From Nodularia sp. NIES-3585 (GTDB lineage: Bacteria > Cyanobacteriota > Cyanobacteriia > Cyanobacteriales > Nostocaceae), in NCBI RefSeq assembly GCF_002218065.1, contig NZ_BDUB01000001.1, positions 5,202,837-5,266,836 of the forward strand: a stretch of 64,000 bases of DNA, read 5' to 3'. The number at the start of each line of letters is the position of its first letter. The first letter of the stretch is position 1. Below are positions 1-10,143 of this stretch, piece by piece. A program made the position numbers and the translations under genes. The notes beneath the pieces were generated by a model. That model saw nothing but the letters and a program-made list of their open reading frames with translations. It was not told the DNA's origin and did not search any database.

Positions 1-61
1 CCTAACCTTCTAATTAAACTTTCGAGCTGTCGCTGACGGCGTGGATAAACAAGTGTCATCA

Positions 62-110
62 AGGGGACTGGGGACTGGGGACTGGAAGAGGCAGAGGGGT
101 AGGGTGCAGG
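62..110. repeat. STRR-like heptamer block
   Basis: Three tandem copies of a GGGACTG-type heptamer are followed by a run of AGGGTGC-type units. Short tandemly repeated heptamers are a hallmark of Nostocales genomes. The block lies downstream of the 3' end of rnpB, and no gene is seen in the first 170 bases. Confidence 0.7.
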
Positions 111-172
111 GTGCAGGGGAGAACAAAAAACTTGTGAAACACGTTCTTGACTCAGCACTCAGCATTGAAAAA

Positions 173-634
173 GAGGGGAGAGAGTCGGACATAAGCCGGG
201 TTCTGTTCTCGCCAGTGTTTAAAAACACCTTTGAGGGCAGTTATCTATCTGGGACGCTTGTTACCAAACGCCTCTAGCGGCTCTAATCCACGGAAACTGG
301 TAAAAGACCAACCTTAGTCTCCATTCGCCTTGCTCCCAACCGGGGTTTACCGAGCCAGCGCCTCTCGACGCTGCTGGTGCGCTCTTACCGCACCTTTGCA
401 CCCTTACCAAGTACTGGGGATGGTGAATCGGGGATTAATGAGTCAGGTGTGTTTTCCCTACTCCCTACTCCCTACTCCCTACTCCCTAATTCTTGGCGGT
501 ATCTTTCTGTGGCACTATCCTCACGATCGCTCGCACTGGGCGTTATCCAGCAAGTTTGGTCTTTCGGGAGCCCGGACTTTCCTCAAACCAGTCAATCTGA
601 CTGATCTGCAACCGCCTGCGCCTACTCCCTCCCT
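173..634 (-). ncRNA. rnpB: RNase P RNA
   Basis: This is the catalytic RNA of ribonuclease P, which trims the 5' leaders of tRNA precursors. Read on the minus strand, the 5' part holds the conserved stretch GAGGAAAGTCCGGGCTCC (near 577-594). The 3' part holds ACAGAACCCGGCTTATG (near 190-207), the universal closing segment. The two ends can pair to form P1 (AGGGAG at the 5' end against CTCTCTCCCC at the 3' end), and a short T-run follows the 3' end. Length of about 460 nt is normal for a heterocystous cyanobacterium with an STRR insertion. Ends are estimated from P1 pairing and may be off by a few bases. Confidence 0.95.
453..488. repeat. STRR block inside rnpB
   Basis: Five CCCTACT-type heptamers in tandem sit within the RNase P RNA, between the conserved 5' and 3' core segments. 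STRR heptamers in the P12 region of rnpB are known from Anabaena and Nostoc and vary in copy number between strains. Placement in P12 is inferred from position, not from a folded structure. Confidence 0.85.
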
Positions 635-772
635 AAGTCCAGTGTAATCTGGGATGGCATCATGTGTCCGGTTCGGATTACTTCTTTTTTTTTCAGGCAG
701 AACACAAGTCAAAACGCAGACGCTGCTGCGGCTGCGGATTAGACAGAGAACACGAGATTTTTTGCCTCAGTC

Positions 773-1471
773 CTATTTCTTCCAAGGCAGAGCATAAGTC
801 CAAGGTAATTTTCTAATGGTGAAGGGACAGTTGATAATGCACATCGGTGGGATATTCACACCTGGTGCTAGACCTACACGTACTTCAGAGATGCGTAGTA
901 CTAGCTGTAATGAAAATTCCAACTCCTTTCTTTCTTTGATAAAGTCGTTGTACAAGCTTTTTTGCGGTGGACCACCTTGGCTGAGTCCGGTAATGTTAAT
1001 TATGGGTTTTGTAGCTGAATAGGTTCCGGTATCTTGATCACGCACAAAAACATCTTCTGCTGTGACTGTTTCAGAAAGTGTTTTTTGAGGAGCAATCAGA
1101 CTAGGACTTTGGGGAACAGCTAAGTCACGGGTTAAATCTGGTGATTTGCGAATGACTCGGCGCGATTGCTTGCTATGTTCGACAACTAAAGAGCTATTGT
1201 CCCAATCAACATATATGGCTATATTCTCAGATTTATTATCGATACTCAGCGATAAATCCTTGACATCATCCACAGCATATGATGGTTTAAATTTAAAAGA
1301 AATCCCCACTTTGTCTTGGAGATTTTGTTCTTTGAGTTGTTCATCAACAACTGCTTTTTTAAAATCAAATTTAACTTGATCGTCGATAGATTCGACCATG
1401 CGGTTAAAGACGTAGGAAACGCCAATAATATAAAGGGTTAAAACAACTAAATTTTGGTCGCCATTACTCAT
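773..1471 (-). CDS. Membrane-anchored protein of unknown function
   Basis: The 232-residue product was not recognised as a member of a named family. The first 20 or so residues are hydrophobic (LVVLTLYIIGVSYVF), suggesting a membrane anchor or uncleaved signal. The rest is soluble and mixed alpha/beta in composition. Its middle (about residues 60-110) is rich in alternating hydrophobic and charged residues, as in a beta-sandwich, and the C-terminus is basic. It lies 50 bases downstream of corA on the same strand and could be cotranscribed with it, but nothing ties its function to magnesium. Even codon use and an undisturbed frame make it a plausible real gene. Confidence 0.7.
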   Translation of the reverse strand: MSNGDQNLVVLTLYIIGVSYVFNRMVESIDDQVKFDFKKAVVDEQLKEQNLQDKVGISFKFKPSYAVDDVKDLSLSIDNKSENIAIYVDWDNSSLVVEHSKQSRRVIRKSPDLTRDLAVPQSPSLIAPQKTLSETVTAEDVFVRDQDTGTYSATKPIINITGLSQGGPPQKSLYNDFIKERKELEFSLQLVLRISEVRVGLAPGVNIPPMCIINCPFTIRKLPWTYALPWKK

Positions 1472-1521
1472 AAATCAGAATATTAACTCCCTGCAAAAAT
1501 TATGTATATTGGATTCATTAG

Positions 1522-2670
1522 CTATTTCCCGTCTTGCTTAATTGTAGAAGAATTATTAAGCCACCCTCGTCGCCAGAAAAAGAATAGCAAACCGGAGGCG
1601 ATCGCAGCCATGACAGCCAAGCAAATTGGGTAGCCCCAATACCAACTCAACTCAGGCATATTATATGGAGATGTTTCGGTATTAAAATTCATTCCATATA
1701 TTCCAGCGACAAAAGTTAATGGAATAAAAATTGCGGAAACCACCGTTAGCAGCTTCATAATTTCATTCATTTTATTACTCACTGCCGACAAATAAACATC
1801 CATCAAACCAGATGCCAGTTCCCGGTAATTTTCCACCATATCCATTACTTGCACGGCATGATCGTAACAATCTCGCAAGTAAATCTGGACTTCCGCTCCT
1901 AATAGTTGACTTCCATCTCGAATTAAAGAACTAATTGCATTTCTCTGAGGCCAAATAGCGCGACGTAGTTGCAGAAGTTCTCGCCTAATTTGATAGATTT
2001 GTTGTAATGTTTTTCGGCTAGGATTGAATATTACTTCTTCCTCTAATTCTTCCAATCGCTCCCCGTACAGTTCCAGGACTGGGAAAAACCCATCAATAAT
2101 TGCATCTAAAAGGGCATAAGCTAAATAATCAGCCCCCTGTTTACGAATCAAACCTTTACCTTTATCAATTCGTAACCGCACGCCTTCAAAACAATCATGT
2201 TCTGGTTCTTCCTGGACTGTGAGTAGATAATGTTTCCCCAATACAAAACTCACTTGCTCACTGTAAAACCCACAGTTATTTTCCATTGGAACTACCATCT
2301 GGGCAATTATGAGTAATTGGTCTTCATAATCTTCAATTTTGGGACGTTCTCCCATATTGACGACATCTTCTAAAACTAGAGGATGTAAATCAAAAACTTT
2401 ACCCACTCGTTGTAATATGTTTTGATTTCCTAATCCTTGTACATCTACCCAAGAAACAGATTCTTGAGTTAGATAAGTAGTACATTCTTCAGGAACTACT
2501 ATTTGTTTGCGAATGCAGTCAGTTTGGTTATAGTCAAACAAAAAAATTGTGGGTTCTTCAGCATTTACATCAACGATGATAGTTCCTGGAAGAGTTCCCG
2601 GTTGGTGATAAAATTCCTTTTTGTAGAATTTTTTCAGTCCTTTGGGTATACGGCGATTTTTTTTTGCCAT
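1522..2670 (-). CDS. corA: CorA family Mg2+/Co2+ transporter
   Basis: This is a homopentameric inner-membrane channel for Mg2+ (and Co2+ or Ni2+) driven by membrane potential. The 382-residue protein has the family plan: a large cytoplasmic alpha/beta N-terminal domain, a long charged helix (about residues 190-290, rich in LEELEEE and QIRRELLQLRR), and two C-terminal membrane segments. The signature YGMNF (near residue 330) ends the first membrane helix, and the protein finishes with a basic tail (FFFWRRGW). Length is slightly above the usual 316-370. The start is the ATG just before the STRR block at 2677. There is no obvious Shine-Dalgarno, which is common in cyanobacteria. Confidence 0.93.
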   Translation of the reverse strand: MAKKNRRIPKGLKKFYKKEFYHQPGTLPGTIIVDVNAEEPTIFLFDYNQTDCIRKQIVVPEECTTYLTQESVSWVDVQGLGNQNILQRVGKVFDLHPLVLEDVVNMGERPKIEDYEDQLLIIAQMVVPMENNCGFYSEQVSFVLGKHYLLTVQEEPEHDCFEGVRLRIDKGKGLIRKQGADYLAYALLDAIIDGFFPVLELYGERLEELEEEVIFNPSRKTLQQIYQIRRELLQLRRAIWPQRNAISSLIRDGSQLLGAEVQIYLRDCYDHAVQVMDMVENYRELASGLMDVYLSAVSNKMNEIMKLLTVVSAIFIPLTFVAGIYGMNFNTETSPYNMPELSWYWGYPICLAVMAAIASGLLFFFWRRGWLNNSSTIKQDGK

Positions 2671-2676
2671 GCAGTT

Positions 2677-2746
2677 TTAATCATTAGTCATTGGTCATTA
2701 ATCATTGGTCATTGGTCATTAATCATTGGTCATTGGTCATTGGTCA
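2677..2746. repeat. STRR block (CATTGGT / CATTAAT)
   Basis: About ten heptamers alternating CATTGGT and CATTAAT lie immediately upstream of corA (minus strand). The same family occurs in reverse orientation at 24408-24443. It occupies most of the leader between corA and groEL; the remaining gap to 2936 shows no gene. Confidence 0.8.
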
Positions 2747-2936
2747 AAAAAGTGCGCTTTTGAACTTTTGTTCCTTCATGCTAGAAAACTAGCTGTATTT
2801 ATTTAATCTTTTCTCAGAAATTTTACAAGTTTGAATATCAAGATGTCATTGATAGATGACCTAGTTTTGTCAAATATAGCATCAGTATGCAAGCGGTGAT
2901 CATATCACTTGATTGTCTTTGAATCAGCAAGGGTAT

Positions 2937-2968
2937 AAAAAAACAGTTTGCCGTAACAAGACAAACTG
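2937..2968 (-). terminator. Rho-independent terminator of groEL
   Basis: On the minus strand CAGTTTG and CAAACTG form a 7-bp stem around an 11-base loop, directly followed by seven T. It begins about 30 bases past the groEL stop codon. Confidence 0.8.
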
Positions 2969-2999
2969 CTAACAAAATATTTACATGAAACAGCAGAGA

Positions 3000-4747
<1,748 letters not shown>

Positions 4748-4847
4748 TCACTCAAGTAGCTCAGATTATAAATGGAAATCACAAAAATTGATTAATATTA
4801 CAGTTGATACTCTTATAGGACACTGGCAGTAATGCTTGATTTGGGGG

Positions 4848-5930
4848 ATGAATTTATACAACTTTCTTGAGTCCCTCGGCATCGCCGACCCTGGCGGCTC
4901 CGGCTGGTTGGCAGTAGTGTTTACATTTCTTTTGGCTTGGCTGGTAACGTCGCGATTGATTCCCACAGTCCGCCAATTTGCCCTGCGGGTAGGTTGGGCT
5001 GACCAACCAAACGCTCGACGACTCAACCAGCAGCCCTTGCCCAATGCTGGGGGTTTAGCTATCTATGCGGGAGTCATTGCCGCAATGGTACTAGCTAGCC
5101 TGTTACGACCTATTGCGCTGCAAAGCGTATTGGCTCAAGTGCTAACTATTCTACTAGGAGGTTCCATCCTAGTACTGGTGGGTTTTATTGATGATCAGTT
5201 CGGTTTACCGCCCTCTGTGCGTTTGTGGGCGCAGATTGTGACGGCATTATTGCTGTATGCGAACGGCATCAGCATCGAGGTTGGTTTCAACACGCCCATT
5301 GACTCGCTGCTGTCCATGACAGTGACGGTACTTTGGGTAGTCGGCATTACTAACGCCATCAACTTGATGGATGGTATGGATGGATTAGCGGGGGGTGTTA
5401 GTTTTATCACCGCTATGGGTTTATTAGGGGTTGCAGCCCAATTTCCCAATCGAGCCGCAGCTATTTTAGTGCTAGCAGCTTTAGGGGGTGCAGCCTTGGG
5501 CTTTTTGCGCCATAACTTTCACCCCTCACGGATTATCATGGGTGACGCGGGGGCATACTTTTTTGGCTATGTGCTAGGTGCAACCAGTATTTTAGGTAAT
5601 CTGCAACAAAATACCATTTTTGCCCTTGGACCAACAATTTTATTTCTCCTGTTACCTGTACTAGATACTACACAAGTGTTTATCCGCAGGTTATTGGCAG
5701 GAAAAAACCCTCTCAGTACCCCAGGTAAAGATCACCTACACCACCGTTTATTGGCTTTGGGATTTTCCCAGCCCCGGGCTGCGTTCACTCTTTGGTCAAT
5801 TACTCTAGTTTTTAATTTGCTGGCAATGAGAATACAAGGTATGACTTTTGTGGTGATAATATGTACTGCCATAAGTATCATTTTCTTGTTAGCCTTTACT
5901 GTATGGCAAAAAAATAGCCAAAATTCTTGA
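4848..5930 (+). CDS. MraY/WecA family polyprenyl-phosphate sugar-1-phosphate transferase
   Basis: An integral membrane enzyme that transfers a sugar-1-phosphate (typically GlcNAc-1-P) from a UDP-sugar to undecaprenyl phosphate, the first step of many cell-surface glycans. Around ten hydrophobic segments are present. Family motifs are GFIDDQFGL (about residue 110), NLMDGMDGLAGG (about 170) with its catalytic aspartates, the GDAGAYFFG loop (about 230) and the cytoplasmic HLHHRLLALG motif (about 295), which points to the WecA/TagO branch rather than MraY. A TTG 12 bases upstream (4836) is an alternative start; the ATG is preferred. It is divergent from groEL and convergent with the mrp operon. 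Confidence 0.9.
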   Translation: MNLYNFLESLGIADPGGSGWLAVVFTFLLAWLVTSRLIPTVRQFALRVGWADQPNARRLNQQPLPNAGGLAIYAGVIAAMVLASLLRPIALQSVLAQVLTILLGGSILVLVGFIDDQFGLPPSVRLWAQIVTALLLYANGISIEVGFNTPIDSLLSMTVTVLWVVGITNAINLMDGMDGLAGGVSFITAMGLLGVAAQFPNRAAAILVLAALGGAALGFLRHNFHPSRIIMGDAGAYFFGYVLGATSILGNLQQNTIFALGPTILFLLLPVLDTTQVFIRRLLAGKNPLSTPGKDHLHHRLLALGFSQPRAAFTLWSITLVFNLLAMRIQGMTFVVIICTAISIIFLLAFTVWQKNSQNS

Positions 5931-5991
5931 GTTATTCTTTGTCCGTTCAAACACTCATACTAGCAGCAATTTTACTTAAATACACCACACT

Positions 5992-6026
5992 GTAGGGGAA
6001 AAATGTTTTGCGCCCCTACTAATTTT
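5992..6026 (+). terminator. Hairpin between convergent genes, possible terminator
   Basis: GTAGGGG pairs with CCCCTAC across a 14-base loop, with a T5 run three bases further on. It lies between the glycosyl transferase and the convergent mrp operon. A similar GTAGGGG/CCCCTAC pair occurs at about 24326-24382, so it may also be a dispersed repeat. Confidence 0.45.
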
Positions 6027-6090
6027 TGTGGTGAAAATATTTGAATTATTGAGGAGAATAACCCAATACAGTCAGCATTCCAGTCAAGTT

Positions 6091-6753
6091 TCACAACAAT
6101 CCGCGATAATGAATAAAAACTAACATCACCGCCCACGATCCTAACGCAACTTTGACTGCAACTAGGATATTGAGCAAAGGGATCACCCCCCCACTAACAA
6201 GTGCGCCTAACTCTCCGTGGGGTAACTCAAATCCAGCCAGAGTGATCACCGCTAGGACAATGAAAATCAGCACCGAAATTTTCTCCCATATAGCGGCGTT
6301 CCAGCGCTTGTAGATGGCCTGCATCCACTCCGACGATGAGGTAATCGCAATTAGACCAATAGCCGTACCACCTGCCACTCCAGCCGCAAAACCACCGCCC
6401 GGACTCAAATGACCCCTAATCGCCAGTTCAATCCCCACCAATGAGCAAATAGTCGCTCCCAGACGCGCCAAAATCATGGATGGTTCATCTGTAAACTGAT
6501 AGATAGTGCAGAACGGTCTTTCATCAGCCAGCAGAAAACGCGCACCCATAACCGCGATGGTAAATACTACTACTTCAAAGATAGTGTCATACAGCCGATT
6601 TCTGAGAATTATCCCTGTAACTGCATTGGGTACTCCACTATCTTGTACAACTGATTCCACGATAGAGATATCCGATAACTCCGGTGTCTGATTGGGCATA
6701 ACCAGAAATATCATGTAAAGCGCTATCCCGGCGGCAATGTAGACCCATTTCAT
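6091..6753 (-). CDS. mrpB: Mrp Na+/H+ antiporter subunit B (MnhB)
   Basis: A membrane subunit of the multi-subunit Mrp cation/proton antiporter. The 220 residues contain six or so hydrophobic segments. The MnhB-domain signature GHLSPGGGFAAGV (about residues 114-126) is clear. The first ~80 residues resemble the MbhE-like piece that in other bacteria belongs to the C-terminus of MrpA. It is the last gene of the operon, and its ATG overlaps the stop codon of the gene before it (TAATG), implying coupled translation. The cyanobacterial mrp operon is associated in the literature with Na+ and alkaline pH tolerance and with inorganic carbon supply. Confidence 0.9.
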   Translation of the reverse strand: MKWVYIAAGIALYMIFLVMPNQTPELSDISIVESVVQDSGVPNAVTGIILRNRLYDTIFEVVVFTIAVMGARFLLADERPFCTIYQFTDEPSMILARLGATICSLVGIELAIRGHLSPGGGFAAGVAGGTAIGLIAITSSSEWMQAIYKRWNAAIWEKISVLIFIVLAVITLAGFELPHGELGALVSGGVIPLLNILVAVKVALGSWAVMLVFIHYRGLL

Positions 6754-7343
6754 TAATGCTTCTCCCCTGAATCTGGTGTATTTACATAAGTAACGATGGT
6801 TACAGGTGACAAAAGTTCAGACTCCATGATGTCATATAGCCGTTGAACTCTAGTCGCAGTATGATAGATTTGCCTTTCGTCCCCAGATAGGGAGTTATTT
6901 TGATCACTCCTGGCACAAGTTGCATGAACCTCTTTATCTATAAGTGCTTGCTGCAAAGCCTGAATATTCATGTATGGGACTAACTCAAGACGCAGATAGT
7001 ATTTGCTAAAAATTCGGCGTAAGTCTTCCAGTATTTGCCCAAAATGACCTTCAGATTTCAATTCGGCATCTGCCTCCTGTGACTCGTCTTCCAGGACACC
7101 CAGACGCATAACCAGGGAAGAACGAACTGCGATCGCATACAGAGTAATCGCCAGCAAAGTCCCCATTAATGCTTGGGTTAAAGCCACATCCGCTGCCCCC
7201 AAAACAGCAAATACCAAGGCCGCCACAGCTCCCAGTATTCCCTGAACTACCAGGGCATTGTATGGATTAACCTGAATTACCAGCATTAATGCGGATAACG
7301 GCAACAAGGCGGTGATTATATACACATAACTATTATCATTCAT
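6753..7343 (-). CDS. MrpA C-terminal-type subunit (DUF4040 domain)
   Basis: This corresponds to a piece of the C-terminal part of MrpA found as a separate gene. The first 100 residues carry four hydrophobic segments with the DUF4040-like stretch GAADVALTQALMGT (about residue 55). The remaining ~95 residues are a soluble acidic and polar tail. The reading frame is open 100 bases further upstream, but that would overlap mrpG by over 100 bases. The ATG at 7343 gives an 8-base overlap (ATGAATGA), in keeping with the 4-base overlaps of the other genes. No full-length MrpA with its antiporter-like domain is present in this operon. Confidence 0.85.
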   Translation of the reverse strand: MNDNSYVYIITALLPLSALMLVIQVNPYNALVVQGILGAVAALVFAVLGAADVALTQALMGTLLAITLYAIAVRSSLVMRLGVLEDESQEADAELKSEGHFGQILEDLRRIFSKYYLRLELVPYMNIQALQQALIDKEVHATCARSDQNNSLSGDERQIYHTATRVQRLYDIMESELLSPVTIVTYVNTPDSGEKH

Positions 7344-7614
7344 GGCGATCATTGGGACTAGAACAATATGCCAAAACATAACCCAGCACTGTATTCCAAA
7401 TAGCCAAAGAGATGATGCCCAGAAGGAGTAGCGGCCATTCACTGGGTATCTTCAGCAGCAGCCCAAAAACGATACTCATGGAGCCGAGGGTATCTGCAAC
7501 CGAAAGACTATGTAGTTTAAATAATACCGAGCGATGACCGAGTAGGGGTAAAGTTCCCCAAAACCAGAAGAAAAGACCTAAGCATAAACAGGTATAACTC
7601 AACAAGTCAATCAT
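7336..7614 (-). CDS. mrpG: Mrp antiporter subunit G (MnhG)
   Basis: A small membrane subunit of the Mrp complex with 92 residues and three hydrophobic segments. The order of genes, the size and the motif LFKLHSLSVADTLGS (about residues 30-44; the MnhG family has LHA or LHS...DTLG here) identify it. It overlaps mrpF upstream by 4 bases and the DUF4040 gene downstream by 8 bases. Confidence 0.88.
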   Translation of the reverse strand: MIDLLSYTCLCLGLFFWFWGTLPLLGHRSVLFKLHSLSVADTLGSMSIVFGLLLKIPSEWPLLLLGIISLAIWNTVLGYVLAYCSSPNDRHE

Positions 7615-7862
7615 AAATCACTCATGCGTTTAAGTAGATGTGCCAATAACATTAATCCGGCATTACCCACACTGAGAATAATAATCCCGACAACACCAAT
7701 CATCCAATCATCACGTAAGACAGATACCATCAGAATCATGATTGATGTTTTGGTGGCAATACTGGCAAAAGCCAACATTTTTTGCCATATATCATCATCT
7801 TGCCAAGCTTCATACATGGGTATGAGCAGGGCTAAAATCATGGCAAACAATATCATATTCAC
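7611..7862 (-). CDS. mrpF: Mrp antiporter subunit F (MnhF)
   Basis: An 83-residue protein with three membrane segments and a short basic C-terminus. Size, topology and position between mrpE and mrpG match MrpF. The sequence itself carries few diagnostic motifs, so the call leans on context. Four-base ATGA overlaps exist on both sides. Confidence 0.85.
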   Translation of the reverse strand: MNMILFAMILALLIPMYEAWQDDDIWQKMLAFASIATKTSIMILMVSVLRDDWMIGVVGIIILSVGNAGLMLLAHLLKRMSDL

Positions 7863-8248
7863 ACTTTCCTCCTCCGTCTCACCAGGTGTACTTCATACAA
7901 CCCCTGTTCGTGATATTTCAAGACAATCGTTTTGGGCGTAAAGGTAATCAGGAATATATCTAGGAATATGAGTCCAGGTGTACGTTGAGGTTTGACTCGT
8001 TCCATGATTACATCTTCATGGTTATGGGGACGAAAGATGATTTCAAATGCCTCCATATAGGCCTGGGGAATCGCCACGATTACCTCACCCAGAACACGCA
8101 GCCAATCCCTTAATGCTTCCGGGGCTTTGTTACGACCCGGCAAGAGGAGTGCAACACTGATACCAATAATGATATTTGCCAAACTCAAATCAGAGGTAAG
8201 CAAAAACCAAATGGCCAGTCGCAATATCAGATTTAAATGCCCAATCAT
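7859..8248 (-). CDS. mrpE: Mrp antiporter subunit E (MnhE)
   Basis: The 129-residue protein has two N-terminal hydrophobic segments (IWFLLTSDLSLANIIIGI and following) and a soluble C-terminal half. The MnhE family pattern of a conserved mid-region (IPQAYMEAFEIIFRPH, about residue 60) followed by a short beta-rich tail that ends in basic residues (HLVRRRRKV) is visible. It overlaps mrpD by four bases and mrpF by four. Confidence 0.88.
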   Translation of the reverse strand: MIGHLNLILRLAIWFLLTSDLSLANIIIGISVALLLPGRNKAPEALRDWLRVLGEVIVAIPQAYMEAFEIIFRPHNHEDVIMERVKPQRTPGLIFLDIFLITFTPKTIVLKYHEQGLYEVHLVRRRRKV

Positions 8249-9672
8249 GCTAATACCATCCCCAATAACAGGAGCAACATCAAACTCATCACCCCAATCA
8301 GATGTTCAAGTTGCTCAAGTACACGTGGTAATTTGACAAGTAACCGTTGAAAAATTAAAAAATGTGCCAACCAGCCAATGCCGATGATTGCTAATGCTTT
8401 TATGATATTTGCCACAGTGTACGCCTCATAGTAAAGACTACTTGAAGCAATGAGCGCCCCTAGTAATAGGATCAATGGTGGCCAAAAACCAGGTTTGACA
8501 TCCCTTCCTTGTCCGTGAGGTAGAAATATGAATTTGGCATAGACGATTGCAGTTCCTACAGCCCCAATATTCATTAACATAACTTGCCAAGGAAGAACAT
8601 TTTTCAGCGTCAGCATCTTAGCCCCAAAGCCAACCAGTAAGGGAAAACCCGATATTGAAAGACTACCCATGACAAGGGCAATCCACAGCGCATTATTAAT
8701 TGGCTGATTTTGCAATTCCTTGAAGTCTCGACTGGGTAAGTTACCTGCAATCAGGAAAAGCGTTGATTTTGCCAGTCCGTGTCCCAAGGCATAAAAACCT
8801 GCTACCTCTGGTGCAATGAGTAGCCAACCTAGCTGAGAAATAGTACTCAAGGCCAGCATTCGCTTAGTATCCTTTTCAAATAAGGCATAAATTACGCCCA
8901 GAAACGCTGTGGCTACTCCAAATATCCTGACAATGGGATCAATCTCTGGCACTAGCAAAGCACAGCGCACCAAGGGAAATACACCAGTTTTGACAACAAC
9001 TCCTGATAGTAAGGCTGACACAGGCGTTTCTGATTCGGAGTGTGTCAAGGGTAGCCACAATCCTGATACAAAGATTCCTCCTTTTGTCAAGAGTCCGACA
9101 AAGATTAAGGCGATCGCCTCGGTAGGTGCTTTACTTAACCCAGAAAAAGCAAAGGAACCATTGGCCTGATAGACCAACACCGCGCCCACCAGATAAAACA
9201 GCATAGCCGTGTTACTGACAAACATATAGCGCAACCCTACCCAAATCGAGCGATTGGTTCGGGAGTAAGCAATCAAGAGAAACGCCGCAATCCCAATTAC
9301 CTCTAACGCCACATATAAACTGATAAAATCTGCGGAGACAAAAGCGGCGTTAACGCTGCCATGCAAAATAGCAATCTGTGTATAAAAGAAAGCTGACTTA
9401 TCAGTGCGCCAACAGTAGAGGACCACCGCAGTAGTTACCACTGCATTTGTCAATATAAAGTAACCACTTAATTGATCAACTACTAAGGTGACACCGAAAC
9501 TATCCAGTAAATTTAGTGTCAACTGGGACTGGTTAAAAAATAGCGACAACGCATATCCAGCCGAAACCAGAGCTACACCCAAGGCGAGGTATCGGTCAAA
9601 TTTGGGAAGCAGATAAATAACGAATCCCAAAAACAACGGTAATGCGATCCATGCAATAGTAATGTTATTCAT
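8245..9672 (-). CDS. mrpD: Mrp antiporter subunit D (NuoL/M/N-like)
   Basis: The large antiporter-like subunit, homologous to the proton-pumping subunits of complex I. It has 475 residues with 14 or so hydrophobic segments. The proton-translocation module is recognisable: WLPLTHSESETPVSALLSG (about residues 207-225, family pattern WLP.AH...P.pVSALLSG) and a downstream KRMLALSTISQLGW (about 269-282) with the conserved lysine. It is the only full-size antiporter-like subunit in this operon. The start overlaps mrpC by four bases. Confidence 0.92.
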   Translation of the reverse strand: MNNITIAWIALPLFLGFVIYLLPKFDRYLALGVALVSAGYALSLFFNQSQLTLNLLDSFGVTLVVDQLSGYFILTNAVVTTAVVLYCWRTDKSAFFYTQIAILHGSVNAAFVSADFISLYVALEVIGIAAFLLIAYSRTNRSIWVGLRYMFVSNTAMLFYLVGAVLVYQANGSFAFSGLSKAPTEAIALIFVGLLTKGGIFVSGLWLPLTHSESETPVSALLSGVVVKTGVFPLVRCALLVPEIDPIVRIFGVATAFLGVIYALFEKDTKRMLALSTISQLGWLLIAPEVAGFYALGHGLAKSTLFLIAGNLPSRDFKELQNQPINNALWIALVMGSLSISGFPLLVGFGAKMLTLKNVLPWQVMLMNIGAVGTAIVYAKFIFLPHGQGRDVKPGFWPPLILLLGALIASSSLYYEAYTVANIIKALAIIGIGWLAHFLIFQRLLVKLPRVLEQLEHLIGVMSLMLLLLLGMVLA

Positions 9673-10004
9673 GGCGTGTTATTTTTCTCAATTTCGTTGC
9701 TTTCCAAGGTCGGATTATCCCGTGCTAGCTTCATTACACCCACCAGCATTATGGACTGAATCGAAAATCCGATCACAATTGCTGTCAATATAACCGCTTG
9801 GGGAACTGGGTCAGCATAAGCGGGATTTTCTCCGGTGACAACAATGGGGGTGAAAAAGCCATTTCGTGATGCAATCAGTACGTAATAGGCGATAACCCCT
9901 GTACTCATCACATCCATAGAGATGATCTTCATCACCAGGTTTTTTTTCAGGATAATGCCAAAAAATCCGCACAATATTGTGGCGAATATATATGCTTCTA
10001 ACAC
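9669..10004 (-). CDS. mrpC: Mrp antiporter subunit C (NuoK-like)
   Basis: A 111-residue protein with three membrane helices, homologous to NuoK/MnhC. The pattern DPVPQAVILTAIVIGFS (about residues 65-81) is characteristic, with the DP-PQA-LTAIVI motif of MnhC/NuoK proteins. It is the first gene of the seven-gene operon, which runs C-D-E-F-G-(A C-terminal part)-B. It lies 139 bases downstream of the CPA2 antiporter on the same strand. Confidence 0.92.
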   Translation of the reverse strand: MLEAYIFATILCGFFGIILKKNLVMKIISMDVMSTGVIAYYVLIASRNGFFTPIVVTGENPAYADPVPQAVILTAIVIGFSIQSIMLVGVMKLARDNPTLESNEIEKNNTP

Positions 10005-10067
10005 GGGAATGACCTATTGAATAGTGGGATAAAATTAGCTATTAAAGCACGGTGGAAATCAACAGAT

Positions 10068-10131
10068 TAGTCAAAAGTCAAAAAGCCTACATAATCAGCT
10101 TTTTGACTTTTAACTTTTAACTTTTGACTTT
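10068..10131. repeat. Inverted GTCAAAA STRR, possible terminator
   Basis: AGTCAAAAGTCAAAAAGC is followed after 13 bases by GCTTTTTGACTTTTAACTTT, giving a long A/T-rich hairpin between the antiporter gene and mrpC. The same GTCAAAA heptamer occurs in the 112-bp repeats at 50138 and 53756. It could terminate transcription from either side, but no GC-rich stem is present. Confidence 0.5.
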
Positions 10132-10143
10132 CGCGTAGCGGTG

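Noticed and set aside
330..712. Open frames of 60-105 codons across 330-712 on both strands
   Set aside because: They lie within the RNase P RNA gene and its immediate upstream sequence, and have no protein-like features.
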